NCBI RefSeq assembly: GCF_015143595.1
Contig: NZ_WYEU01000002.1
Location: 496,001-560,000 of the forward strand
Direction of reading: 5' to 3'
Length of the DNA stretch: 64,000 nucleotides
Source: Sneathiella sp. P13V-1
Lineage (GTDB): Bacteria > Pseudomonadota > Alphaproteobacteria > Sneathiellales > Sneathiellaceae
Shown here: positions 8,399-16,869 of the stretch, in pieces
Layout of the letters: the number at the start of each line of letters is the position of its first letter
Numbering within the stretch: the first letter of the stretch is position 1
The notes under the pieces: generated by a model
Databases searched by the model: none
Told to the model about the DNA's origin: nothing
Seen by the model: only the letters and a program-made list of their open reading frames with translations
Made by a program: the position numbers and the translations under genes

Positions 8399-8407
8399 TG
8401 AATATTC

Positions 8408-8734
8408 CTAAAGGGGGAGCAGCGAGAATTTACCGCGCATTTGCATGTCTGGAACTTCTTCTGCGACCCCATCCAGGGTGATGACGTCGCCGTCAATGAC
8501 ACCTTCAATGATCACATTGATATCTTCCATTCCAAAAACGGATGCTGTTTGCAGATCTTGGGTATGGCGTCTCGTTTTAATATGGGCATGAAAGCTATTA
8601 CCGGTTACATCATACCGCCCAACATAGTAGAGGGCCGTATTCCCACCATGTATAGAACCATCCTTCAGCAGGACAACTCCAGACCCTTTGCCAAATGGGG
8701 TTTCGAATTCTGCTTTATAAAGCCCTTCGTGCAT
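8408..8734 (-). CDS. GrlR-like regulatory/beta-barrel protein
   Basis: This 108-residue protein begins MHEGLYKAEFETPFGKGSG and contains LKDGSIHGGNTALYYVGRY, IKTRRH and VITLDGVAEEVP, the pattern of the GrlR family named after a type III secretion repressor of enteropathogens. Outside enterobacteria these are small beta-barrel proteins of unclear role, often standing alone. It lies downstream of the RND pump genes on the same strand after a 64-base gap and could have its own promoter. No secretion system is nearby, so the name says nothing firm about function. Confidence 0.7.
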   Translation of the reverse strand: MHEGLYKAEFETPFGKGSGVVLLKDGSIHGGNTALYYVGRYDVTGNSFHAHIKTRRHTQDLQTASVFGMEDINVIIEGVIDGDVITLDGVAEEVPDMQMRGKFSLLPL

Positions 8735-8798
8735 ATTCCGGCTCCTGCCTTACCTTATACTTGGTATGTGATTTAACGGTGCGTTTTTCACAATCTCC

Positions 8799-11700
8799 TT
8801 ATTTTAGCAGATTCAATTTTAACAAATTGTTATTACAGTCAACACGGAATAACAGGCTGTAGAGAACCGGCACAAACCCTAGCGTTATGACGGTTGAGCA
8901 GATCAACCCAATCGCGATCACAGACGCCATGCCATAAAACAATGCCCCACCAAACAGAATAAGCGGAACCAAGCCCAACACGGTGGTGAGCATGGTCATG
9001 AGAATTGGACGCAGCCGCGCCTGACATGCCGTCAAAATGGCATCCAGCATTTCTTTGCCGTCTTCCCGTTCCGTTTCAATCCTGTCGATCAGAACAATAC
9101 CATTGTTAATCAGGATGCCCGCCAAACTGAAGAAGCCAAGCAGAACCATAAACCCATAAGGCGCGTTCATAATCACAAGACCCAGCACACCGCCGATCAT
9201 CATCAGTGGAATGGTTGCCATAATAATGGCACCGCGGCGGAAGGAATTAAACTGTCCCACCAGTAGAACCACAACAGCCGCAAGCGCCAGTGGTAGTAGC
9301 TCAAACAGCTTTTCATTAGCCTTCGCCTGATCTGCAAGCTCACCTCCGATTTCCAGCTGATATCCAGCAGGTAAGTTCAACGCATCCAAAGAAGGCTGGA
9401 TCGCTGCCAGCAAGGCACTGGCCGAAAGTTCAGCGTTGAGGCCTTGAACGATTAGCGTTCGCTGCTGATCTTCCCGCTTCAACTTGGCAAATTCCCACGT
9501 TGCATCGAGAGAGGCGACCTGATTGAGGGAGATCGGCTCCCCTTCGTTAGGGGCATAAATCCGCACTTTATCAAGGCCGGAGAAATTGCTTCGCACACCT
9601 TTCTCAGCGCGCAGAACAATTGGAATGCTTTCATCCCTTTCAAGATAATTCCCAAGCTTATATCCATCGAATGACGTCACCAGCACATCCGCGATGTCAG
9701 AGGATGTGATACCAGCGCGGCGGGCACGTGCCTGATCCACATTGACGTAAATCTTGAGGACCTTGTTTTCCCAATCCTGCTGAATGCCACTGGTTCCTTT
9801 TACCTGATGCAAGGCGTTGGTCACTTCCTTGGAAAGCTCCAGCAATTTATCACTATCAGGACCAATGAGTTTTACTTCCAATAAGCCGGTTTCAGACCCG
9901 CCAAACCACATCTGCTTCGCCGTGCCGTTTGCTTCAGGCAAGGTGTTCAGCAAATGATCATTGATACGTTTCACCAGTGGCCTCACATCATCTGGGCTTT
10001 TTGTATTCACAACCAGAAATGCCCTATGTGGGTCCGCATCAATTGGGGAAAGCGCCAGGAAGAAGCGGGGGCCACCACCGCCAAGATAGGCGATATGGCT
10101 TTCAATTTCAGGATTGACCTCCTCATCGCGTAACCAGCGGAATAGGGGTTGAAGTTTTTCCTCTACTTCCGTGATCTCAGTACCGGATTCAAAATCTATA
10201 TAAACAAGGAACTGGTTGCGTTCCCCCAGCGGAAAGAATTCCGTCTTTACGGTGCCGAGCAGCTGGATGGATCCGACAAATAACAGAATAAGGATTGCCA
10301 AAAAAGCGAGGCGGAAGCGCATAATCCAATAGAGAACTTTCCGATAGAGCATATACATAATGCCATCATAGGAGTTCCCATCAATTTCAGCCTGTGTGGG
10401 TGGCTGCATAAACCACACGCTCATGGCCGGGGTCACCGTCATGGATAAGAGCCACGAGACCAAGAGAAGAACGGCAACCACCTGACTTAATGATTTTACA
10501 TATTCCCCCGCAGATCCTTCCAGAAGCATCATGGGCAAGAAGGCACAAATGGTGGTAAGAGATGAAATCAGCAAAGGAACGGCAAGGCTGTTCCCGGCCT
10601 TAATCGCCGCGCCTGCCTTGTCCATTCCCGCGCCCATACGAACCCGGATATCTTCGGCAACCACGATACCGTTATCCACCAAAAGACCGAGGGCAATGAT
10701 CATGGCCGCAATGGACATGCGTTGTAGTTCGATTTCCAACATGCTCATGATCAAGATGCCAAGGGTCATGGTCAGCGGGACAAAGGATCCAACGATAAGA
10801 CCTGTACGCACCCCAAGGAACATAAGCACAACCAGCAGCACAATGATGAGTGTCTGATAAACGTTGGAGGCTGCATCATTCACAGATGCATCGATAATCT
10901 CAGGTTGGAAAGTCGCATATTCAAGGGCGTAGCCGATGGGCAGCTCATTTTGAAAATCTGTTATGAACTGGGTAAGACGATCACCGAATTCAACATTGTT
11001 GGTGCCTTCTACAGTCGAGACGGAAATAATGATCGCTTGCCTGCCGTTAAAAAAGACGGGCCTAATTGGAGGGTCCACAAATTCACGGGTAACCTCAACC
11101 ACATCTCCAAGTCTGGCGATCCGGTCGGTATCCGGGATTTTATAAACCACGTCTTTTACTTGTTGAAGGTTCTCAAATGCACCGGAGGGTTCAATGATGA
11201 TCCGTTTGCCTTCAACACGAAGGGCACCACCCGGCTTAATGATGTTCTGCTGGATCAGCTCTCTAAACACAATCTCAGGAGAGAGGCCCAGATTGGCGAT
11301 TTCCGCCGTATCCATATCCAGATAGATACGCTCTTCCTGTACACCATAAAGCTCAACCCGGCGAAGCCCATCCAGCGTATAAAGACGCCGCTGCATATCC
11401 TTGGAAACTTCATGCATTTCCTGAAGACTGAAACCGTCGGCCCATAGGGCAATTGTGGAAATGGCGGTCAGGCCAAATTCATCATTTACAAACGGCCCTT
11501 GAGTGTTGTCCGGCAATTCCGTCTTCACGTCATTCATCTTGTTCCGGATATCCTGAAACACCGGGTCGAGTTCTGTGACCCAGTCATGAATGGTAACCTC
11601 CACATAGGCGTTACCTGTGCGGGACGTGGAATTGATATCGTCGATTTCCGCAATGCTGCGAAGTTTGTCTTCAAGCGGTATGGTGATCAGGTTTTCCACC

Positions 11701-11873
11701 CGTTCGGCTGACATACCGGGGTAATTGGCCGTGATTATCACATTCCGGATCACAATGGTTGGATCTTCGGCGCTGGGATAGGAAAGATAGGTGGTTATCC
11801 CCATGATCAGGGAGATCAAAACACCCATCACAGTAATGCGTGAGTTTTTGATAGCTGCAGAAGTTATATTCAT
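8799..11873 (-). CDS. RND efflux transporter, inner-membrane permease
   Basis: This 1024-residue protein has the AcrB/HAE1-like RND layout: TM1 near residues 12-32, a large periplasmic loop starting with YPSAEDPTIVIRNV, TM2-6 around 340-470, a second loop, and TM8-12 at the end. The TM4 motif is LGLLVDNGIVVAED, with one Asp where AcrB has two. With an outer-membrane channel (possibly the TolC family protein at 38.2 kb) and the adaptor gene upstream, it would export toxic compounds or lipids using the proton gradient. It starts 12 bases after the adaptor stop. The C-terminal tail (after FRVD) is short and Asn/Leu-rich. Substrate cannot be read from the sequence. Confidence 0.9.
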   Translation of the reverse strand: MNITSAAIKNSRITVMGVLISLIMGITTYLSYPSAEDPTIVIRNVIITANYPGMSAERVENLITIPLEDKLRSIAEIDDINSTSRTGNAYVEVTIHDWVTELDPVFQDIRNKMNDVKTELPDNTQGPFVNDEFGLTAISTIALWADGFSLQEMHEVSKDMQRRLYTLDGLRRVELYGVQEERIYLDMDTAEIANLGLSPEIVFRELIQQNIIKPGGALRVEGKRIIIEPSGAFENLQQVKDVVYKIPDTDRIARLGDVVEVTREFVDPPIRPVFFNGRQAIIISVSTVEGTNNVEFGDRLTQFITDFQNELPIGYALEYATFQPEIIDASVNDAASNVYQTLIIVLLVVLMFLGVRTGLIVGSFVPLTMTLGILIMSMLEIELQRMSIAAMIIALGLLVDNGIVVAEDIRVRMGAGMDKAGAAIKAGNSLAVPLLISSLTTICAFLPMMLLEGSAGEYVKSLSQVVAVLLLVSWLLSMTVTPAMSVWFMQPPTQAEIDGNSYDGIMYMLYRKVLYWIMRFRLAFLAILILLFVGSIQLLGTVKTEFFPLGERNQFLVYIDFESGTEITEVEEKLQPLFRWLRDEEVNPEIESHIAYLGGGGPRFFLALSPIDADPHRAFLVVNTKSPDDVRPLVKRINDHLLNTLPEANGTAKQMWFGGSETGLLEVKLIGPDSDKLLELSKEVTNALHQVKGTSGIQQDWENKVLKIYVNVDQARARRAGITSSDIADVLVTSFDGYKLGNYLERDESIPIVLRAEKGVRSNFSGLDKVRIYAPNEGEPISLNQVASLDATWEFAKLKREDQQRTLIVQGLNAELSASALLAAIQPSLDALNLPAGYQLEIGGELADQAKANEKLFELLPLALAAVVVLLVGQFNSFRRGAIIMATIPLMMIGGVLGLVIMNAPYGFMVLLGFFSLAGILINNGIVLIDRIETEREDGKEMLDAILTACQARLRPILMTMLTTVLGLVPLILFGGALFYGMASVIAIGLICSTVITLGFVPVLYSLLFRVDCNNNLLKLNLLK

Positions 11874-11885
11874 GTTCTGCGCCCC

Positions 11886-12980
11886 TTATTGATCAAGCGA
11901 CATCAATTTAACTTCCTGGCCGTCTCTTAGGAAACTGACCCCGGCAGCGGCGAGGATATCTCCTGCGCCCACACCTGAGGTGATGGAGACCATATTCCCT
12001 TCACCAGCCCGTCCTTCAACTTTCGTTTTTCGAACCTGCTTGCTGCTCTCATCAAACTTGAAAACATAACCGGCACCGGAATTATCCCCCGGCACAATTG
12101 CGTTCAAGGGGACAAGATATCCATCCACACCATCATCATTTCTGAACAGGATGCTCACATCAACGGCTGTGCCCGGGATAACTCTTTCCGGTTTGCCATC
12201 CAATGCAGCCGTCACCACAACAGAATTGGCGGCATCTGCAACAGCGCCAATTTCCGTAATTCTGCCGGTACATCCGCAGTCTGCATTCCCTGCTGCATCC
12301 ACATTGACCGGTTGGCCCAATTGCAGGCTCGGCGCCGCCCGATCGGGCACAAGGATTTCTACCTCCAGAACATCGGTGGAGTTAATGACCACAACGGAAG
12401 ATCCTGCAGTGACTTCTGTAAATTCATCAGCCTTCTTTTCGGCAATCACCCCATCATACGGGGCTTTAAGCTCTGTCTTTGCCAGATTGCGTTCTGCGGT
12501 CTGCAAATGAGAGTTCGCGTATCTTAAATCGCTTTTGGCGGAATCAATGGAAAGGACCGCCTGATCAAAGGCCGCCTTGGCGACCCAGCCTTTTTCATAG
12601 AGGCTTTTCTGCCGATCCAGATCCGCACTTGCTTTTTTAAGCGCCGCATCGGCGGCTTGCTGCCGTGCTCTGGCCGCGTTGACCTCATATTCAAAAGGGG
12701 TGGCATCCAGTTTGGCGATGGTCTGGTTTTTCTTTACCTTATCGCCTTGTTTGACAAGGATTTCCTTAATGGTACCACTGACAGAAAAGCTTAGGTTGGA
12801 TACACCCGAAGCCTTAATCGCCCCTGAAAAAGTCCTGTCTATCCCACCGGATAGCTCACTTACATAAAAAGGTTTGATGGATCTGATGACTTCTGTTGTC
12901 TCCACCTTTTCCTCACCACACGCGGCAAGAGCCAAAGGAAGACAAGCAGCTAACACGTACCGGACACAAACTTTCAACAT
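11886..12980 (-). CDS. RND efflux periplasmic adaptor (membrane fusion) lipoprotein
   Basis: This 364-residue protein has a lipoprotein signal with lipobox LALAAC (lipid on C21). Next come a barrel-sandwich half, ISFSVSGTIKEILVKQGD-type sequence, a coiled-coil hairpin (about 95-165, ARARQQAADAALKKASADL), the second sandwich half (ELKAPYDGVIAEK) and beta-barrel domains. It should bridge the RND permease and an outer-membrane channel. It is the first gene of a leftward operon with the permease. The region upstream (12981-13070) should hold the promoter; no regulator gene is adjacent, and the next sequence is the 13.07 kb repeat. Confidence 0.9.
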   Translation of the reverse strand: MLKVCVRYVLAACLPLALAACGEEKVETTEVIRSIKPFYVSELSGGIDRTFSGAIKASGVSNLSFSVSGTIKEILVKQGDKVKKNQTIAKLDATPFEYEVNAARARQQAADAALKKASADLDRQKSLYEKGWVAKAAFDQAVLSIDSAKSDLRYANSHLQTAERNLAKTELKAPYDGVIAEKKADEFTEVTAGSSVVVINSTDVLEVEILVPDRAAPSLQLGQPVNVDAAGNADCGCTGRITEIGAVADAANSVVVTAALDGKPERVIPGTAVDVSILFRNDDGVDGYLVPLNAIVPGDNSGAGYVFKFDESSKQVRKTKVEGRAGEGNMVSITSGVGAGDILAAAGVSFLRDGQEVKLMSLDQ

Positions 12981-13070
12981 AAGCGGGCCCTCATGATTTT
13001 TATGGGGATGGTTGTATTAGAATAGAGAGTAATTCACGAAAGGGAAGGGACGCAATGATTAAGCACAAAT

Positions 13071-13112
13071 AACCCTCGAAGCATAGCTTCAAGGGTTTTT
13101 TGAATTGGGTCC
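13071..13112. repeat. Direct repeat copy 1, att-like; contains a terminator hairpin
   Basis: These 42 bases match 19213-19254 with three mismatches (39/42), in the same orientation. The shared part holds a hairpin (AACCCT.GAAGC paired with GCTTCAAGGGTT), the T run, and GAATTGG, which in the other copy includes the encoded CCA end of tRNA-Asn. Here no tRNA follows. The extension of identity beyond the hairpin and T run is what argues for a duplicated attachment site rather than two similar terminators. Confidence 0.65.
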
Positions 13113-13152
13113 TAAAGAGGAAATTAAAGGTGGGATTCGTTTGGGTAGGCTC

Positions 13153-14562
13153 TTAGGGTTCCTCGGTTGATGCTAATCCCCACTCTTTTGCAAAGTCTTT
13201 TTTGTTGGGAGAATTGGGTTTGCGGTTTATGGGGCGCTGCTCCAACTTGGCACGTTTTGGAGCCTCTTCCTTAGAGCAATACATTGGGTTTGTGCCACAC
13301 CTTCCTTTAAATATTGGATCTGATAGATAATCTAATTTGGGTGCCAATCTGGGACCATCATTTATGGTAACCAGCAATTGTTGCTCGGTGTTATGGAATC
13401 TATGTGGAGCGGGAAGAGTTTCTGCCGCAAATTCCAGTAGTTGGCGTCTCGCACGTGAATTTGTAAGGCCGAAGGCCTGAAAAACATGTGCATTATTCAC
13501 AACCGCTTGCCATTCATAGGGGTACAGGTTCTGAATTTGAGATAGGTCTTGCCAAAATGACCAGGTGATCACCCCATATCCTCGCATGAGAGTAATTGCC
13601 TGAACTAGTTGGTCTAGTTTTCCTAGTTGCGCAGCTTCATCCAAAAGAAACAGGGTAGGCAATTCAGGTTTGAATGTTCTTCGATATAACAGAGATAGCA
13701 ACATTCCGACCCAAACCCTGAGCATTTTTCCATGGGAATGCAATTTATCTGGGGGAATGATCAAGTAAATTGTAATTGGCTCACCTGACTGAAATTTATC
13801 CAGATCCAAATCACAGAGAGAGTAACTTGATGATAGGCAGCTGCTAGACAAGAAAGCAATTTGAGACTGCAGGGTTGAGATAATCGAAGCCCTGACCCGA
13901 GGTTCCGCCTGCGCTATAAAGTTGTTCGCTCTTTTCGCAGTGGGATCCATGTTTTTAGAGCGAGAGATTTCTTTGCAGGTTATTTCAAGATCTTTTGAGT
14001 TTTGGCTGGCGATATAGGATATTTCACCTAGATTTCTAAGAACTGTAGGTACCTCATTTACAACGTAACATAATAGGGTTTCCAGAAAAGCACGTGCCAT
14101 ATTATCCCAAAAAGGATCTTTCGTGTGGGTTTCTGGCGCTATGAGATGCGCTAACGTTCGGGCGTCATCCAGCTCAAACTTTGTCCGCGCTCGTATCAGA
14201 TTTAATGGATTTAGGCCATGCCCCTCTTCGTCAATGACGTCAAATGGGTCAATCCTGATGACTTGGTGACCAATTTTTCGCCTGTAGTCGGCTGTGACGT
14301 GATAGTTCTCTCCCTTTGGGTCAATCACAATCGCAGGGCCTTCGTAATTCAATAGATTGGGTATAATGCAGCTTCGGCCTTTGCCGGCTCCAGTAGGTGC
14401 GATCGTTAGAAGTGATCCTTCGACTTCTTCGAAAATGTAGTTTGCTGTATTGGAGAAGTTGATTTGGGTTGAGTTGAAAATATTTGAAGTTTTGGAAGTG
14501 GTTTTACCAAGAAGAATTTCTGTGGAAGTGCTTTTGGGCACTTCCGAACTCACAATTTCCAT
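13153..14562 (-). CDS. Orphan soluble TraG/VirD4-like ATPase
   Basis: This 469-residue protein has a Walker A motif APTGAGKGRS (residues 55-64, K61), the TraG-type IVIDPKGENYHVTADYRR block (79-96), PFDVIDEEGHGLNPL, and a Walker B LFLLDEAAQL (D308, E309). VirD4/TraG coupling ATPases feed DNA or protein substrates to type IV secretion channels. This one lacks the N-terminal membrane helices that anchor most of them, and no relaxase, VirB or other transfer gene is nearby. ATG 14562 is preferred over ATG 14580 because GGAGG sits 7 bases upstream. It may be mobile-element cargo or a coupling protein reused for another DNA or protein substrate. Confidence 0.8.
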   Translation of the reverse strand: MEIVSSEVPKSTSTEILLGKTTSKTSNIFNSTQINFSNTANYIFEEVEGSLLTIAPTGAGKGRSCIIPNLLNYEGPAIVIDPKGENYHVTADYRRKIGHQVIRIDPFDVIDEEGHGLNPLNLIRARTKFELDDARTLAHLIAPETHTKDPFWDNMARAFLETLLCYVVNEVPTVLRNLGEISYIASQNSKDLEITCKEISRSKNMDPTAKRANNFIAQAEPRVRASIISTLQSQIAFLSSSCLSSSYSLCDLDLDKFQSGEPITIYLIIPPDKLHSHGKMLRVWVGMLLSLLYRRTFKPELPTLFLLDEAAQLGKLDQLVQAITLMRGYGVITWSFWQDLSQIQNLYPYEWQAVVNNAHVFQAFGLTNSRARRQLLEFAAETLPAPHRFHNTEQQLLVTINDGPRLAPKLDYLSDPIFKGRCGTNPMYCSKEEAPKRAKLEQRPINRKPNSPNKKDFAKEWGLASTEEP

Positions 14563-14613
14563 TCCTTGTCCTCCGATCATTGGAATAGCAAATTATGATT
14601 GAATGAGGGTTAT

Positions 14614-14649
14614 GTCTGTCAAAAAAAGGGTGCGCCTTTTGATACAGAC
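14614..14649 (-). terminator. Long imperfect hairpin between CHASE2 and TraG-like genes
   Basis: GTCTGT (14614-14619) pairs with ACAGAC (14644-14649). Inside, A-rich and T-rich arms ending in AGG and CCT pair imperfectly around GTGCG. On the minus strand the inner stem is followed by a T run, so it could end transcripts of the CHASE2 gene. It lies in the 133-base gap before the TraG-like gene. Bulges make the folding uncertain. Confidence 0.4.
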
Positions 14650-14695
14650 TGCTGGCACTTCAAGTTTTGACAAGTACAAGATTTAGCTTTTCGGG

Positions 14696-16360
14696 TCAGT
14701 AGCCCTCAGACTGTGTTTCTGTATCTTGCTGTACTACAACCTCAGGGTCGTCCGTTTTATTCATATGATATGTCAACTTGTAATAGGAAATACCTAAGAA
14801 AGCGAAAGCAAAACTTGCAATGCCGAGCCAGTCATTCGGTTGATGTTTGAAAATTAGGAAATAAACCAGTTCTAGACTGAAAGCGGTCATATAAATCACA
14901 AGGAATGCGGTTCCAAAAATCGTTAGTTGAAATTTCAGTTTATTAGATAATGATGATGTTCTAATGGATGCTAGCTTTTCTTGTGACCAAATTGTGTTTT
15001 CAAATCTAACTACGACGAAAAACTCAGCGACTAAGAAGATCGTAAGGGCAATAATTTCTATAAGAGAACCCTGATCCAAATTTAAGAATAAGGGCGTGGA
15101 AACTCGCACGTAATCTGCACCTTGAGTTAAGAGATTATCAAGCGCCATCGCATGTAATTGAATGCCTTGAGTAGTCCCGTGGACTGGAGAATAAGTTGTG
15201 TCGTTTAATCCAGTAAGGTCCAAGCCAATTAGGACGACTTTGTTGCAGAGTCTTTCTTCAAGAGAATGATCGCCGAAAGCGTCATCTATTCTTTGGCAAT
15301 ACCGCTCAGTAGAAAAACCAAAATGCGTAGTGTGGTGAATGTGCCGTTGTATAAGGTTCTTTGCGCCCAGCTTATCATGATATGGGCACAGTTCGCTTTT
15401 CTTACGCTCTTTGAATATATCGCTACCTGAAACAAGGGAGTTGGACAGATATTTGATCATTCGGCCACTTTGGAAAAACCAATGGTCTTCATATTGTTGG
15501 CAAACAAATTTATCGTTATTGACAAATTCTTTGTTGTAATCGGTTGTGGTGTCGCCCCATCTCAAAAGTATCGGTGTTTTAAAATTCTCTGGCGCAATAT
15601 CAGTTCTAACTGTAGGGGTGACATCAGTTTGGCAAAACTCGGGGTCTTTGTCACAGATAGTCTTATAGAGAGCAAACGCGGGAGACAGCAAATCATGGTC
15701 TGCTTCCTTTCCATCCAAGCATGCACTTTTGGAGACAAGATTATAAGATCTAGCATCTCCTATACCAATAACTGAAGGTCGTGGTTGCGAGGAGTGTTTC
15801 TCAAAAAAACCGGATTCATTGACGAGTTTCTTGGAGCACTCATTGTCATCGTTGCTATGTTTGATAATTGCATTGGGGTGCGGGAAAAATATGGGTACAT
15901 AGTTTCCTGTTCTATCAAACTTACTTTTTGTATTTTCCAGAAGTGTGTCTTCTAGAAAAAAGCCGTCTTGAGCAAATCTGTTTTTGTCTTCACTGATAAT
16001 GATATCTACGAATATTGCTTTGGGTTTATAGGCAAGGATTGCATCAATAAGTTGACTATAGCTTTCCAAAGATGGTGGATAACTAAATCCACTAAATCCA
16101 CCGTCTACATCGGAGACTTGATGACTATTTGATAGTGATGATTCATCGATTAGAACTGTTGCTATCTTGTTTTGAGAATCGGACGGATAGAATGGTGATG
16201 TAATTTTTAATAAAAAATCGATACTTCTTGAATTGAATGCGTCCGCAATTCCTAGTGGATTAAGAAGAGAAATAACAATGGCTAAAATTAAAGGAGCAAT
16301 AATTCTTCTTGTTATTTCAGTTGTATAGGTGCCTGTGAATTTAGATGCAGAGTTTATCAT
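14696..16360 (-). CDS. CHASE2-domain membrane sensor without an effector domain
   Basis: This 554-residue protein has one N-terminal membrane helix (about 19-40), an extracytoplasmic region of about 370 residues with CHASE2-type motifs (SIDFLLKI; FVDIIISED; NKVVLIGLDLTGLNDT.YSPV), then three C-terminal membrane helices (about 430-452, 476-502, 509-531) and a short charged tail. CHASE2 is an extracellular sensing domain usually joined to a kinase, cyclase or diguanylate cyclase. Here no output domain follows, so signalling must go through a partner. It is transcribed divergently from the SH3-like and M48 genes. The ligand is unknown. Confidence 0.8.
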   Translation of the reverse strand: MINSASKFTGTYTTEITRRIIAPLILAIVISLLNPLGIADAFNSRSIDFLLKITSPFYPSDSQNKIATVLIDESSLSNSHQVSDVDGGFSGFSYPPSLESYSQLIDAILAYKPKAIFVDIIISEDKNRFAQDGFFLEDTLLENTKSKFDRTGNYVPIFFPHPNAIIKHSNDDNECSKKLVNESGFFEKHSSQPRPSVIGIGDARSYNLVSKSACLDGKEADHDLLSPAFALYKTICDKDPEFCQTDVTPTVRTDIAPENFKTPILLRWGDTTTDYNKEFVNNDKFVCQQYEDHWFFQSGRMIKYLSNSLVSGSDIFKERKKSELCPYHDKLGAKNLIQRHIHHTTHFGFSTERYCQRIDDAFGDHSLEERLCNKVVLIGLDLTGLNDTTYSPVHGTTQGIQLHAMALDNLLTQGADYVRVSTPLFLNLDQGSLIEIIALTIFLVAEFFVVVRFENTIWSQEKLASIRTSSLSNKLKFQLTIFGTAFLVIYMTAFSLELVYFLIFKHQPNDWLGIASFAFAFLGISYYKLTYHMNKTDDPEVVVQQDTETQSEGY

Positions 16361-16496
16361 CTGATAAGATACGGCGCCTTTGTTTAGAATTTTAAGTTGT
16401 TTTGAATCTCTTATAATGTTTTAAAAATATGCATGCGTGGATTGCGTTCAGTCAATAGTTTTATGGACAAAGTGGCAGGGTGAGCGAGGGGGGAAC

Positions 16497-16859
16497 ATGA
16501 ACAATAAAGTTTTATTAGTGTTGTTAGCTTTGGTATTTGCCCCAACTTTTGCAAGTTCAAAAAGCTCAGCATCAGAAGCAACAATGATATTGGAGTTTCG
16601 TTCCAAAATCTATGTGTTTCAAAACCCTCAGCAAGGTAGCAAAGGCCAAAGAGTTGACGGATCAAAGCTGAAAGTTCCTGCAAAAATCCAAAAAATATCT
16701 GCAGGTGGAACTATGTACCTGGTTGATGGTGTTGGCTGGGTCAAAGACAATCATGTGAGAACTGACAAAAAGAACAAGCCTATTCTAAACGATCCGTGCC
16801 CGAATGGCGTCCCAGTGGAGTCGAAGGGTATCCGTGGGCTTAAGAACTGTACGAAATGA
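16497..16859 (+). CDS. Secreted SH3-like small protein
   Basis: This 120-residue protein has a signal peptide (MNNKVLLVLLALVFAPTFAS, cleavage near 20). The mature part (MILEFRSKIYVFQNP, IQKISAGGTMYLVDGVGWV, HVRTD) resembles bacterial SH3-like domains that bind peptidoglycan or proteins in the periplasm. Two Cys near the C-terminus (DPCPNG and LKNCTK) could form a disulfide. ATG 16497 is chosen because GAGGGGGG lies just upstream and a signal peptide follows. It lies 10 bases before the M48 gene, so the two form an operon, and it is divergent from CHASE2. Confidence 0.6.
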   Translation: MNNKVLLVLLALVFAPTFASSKSSASEATMILEFRSKIYVFQNPQQGSKGQRVDGSKLKVPAKIQKISAGGTMYLVDGVGWVKDNHVRTDKKNKPILNDPCPNGVPVESKGIRGLKNCTK

Positions 16860-16869
16860 GGGGTTGGGA

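Noticed and set aside
8408-8734. Type III secretion locus suggested by GrlR likeness
   Set aside because: No secretion genes are near and GrlR-like proteins occur alone in many bacteria.
10600-10700. Single Asp in the TM4 motif of the RND permease as a defect
   Set aside because: LVDNGIVVAED-type motifs occur in working RND branches, so it is not evidence of inactivation.
13071-13112. Both 42-bp repeats as plain convergent terminators
   Set aside because: Identity continues past the stem and T run into GAATTGG and TCC, more than a shared terminator would need; the duplication reading is preferred though not proven.
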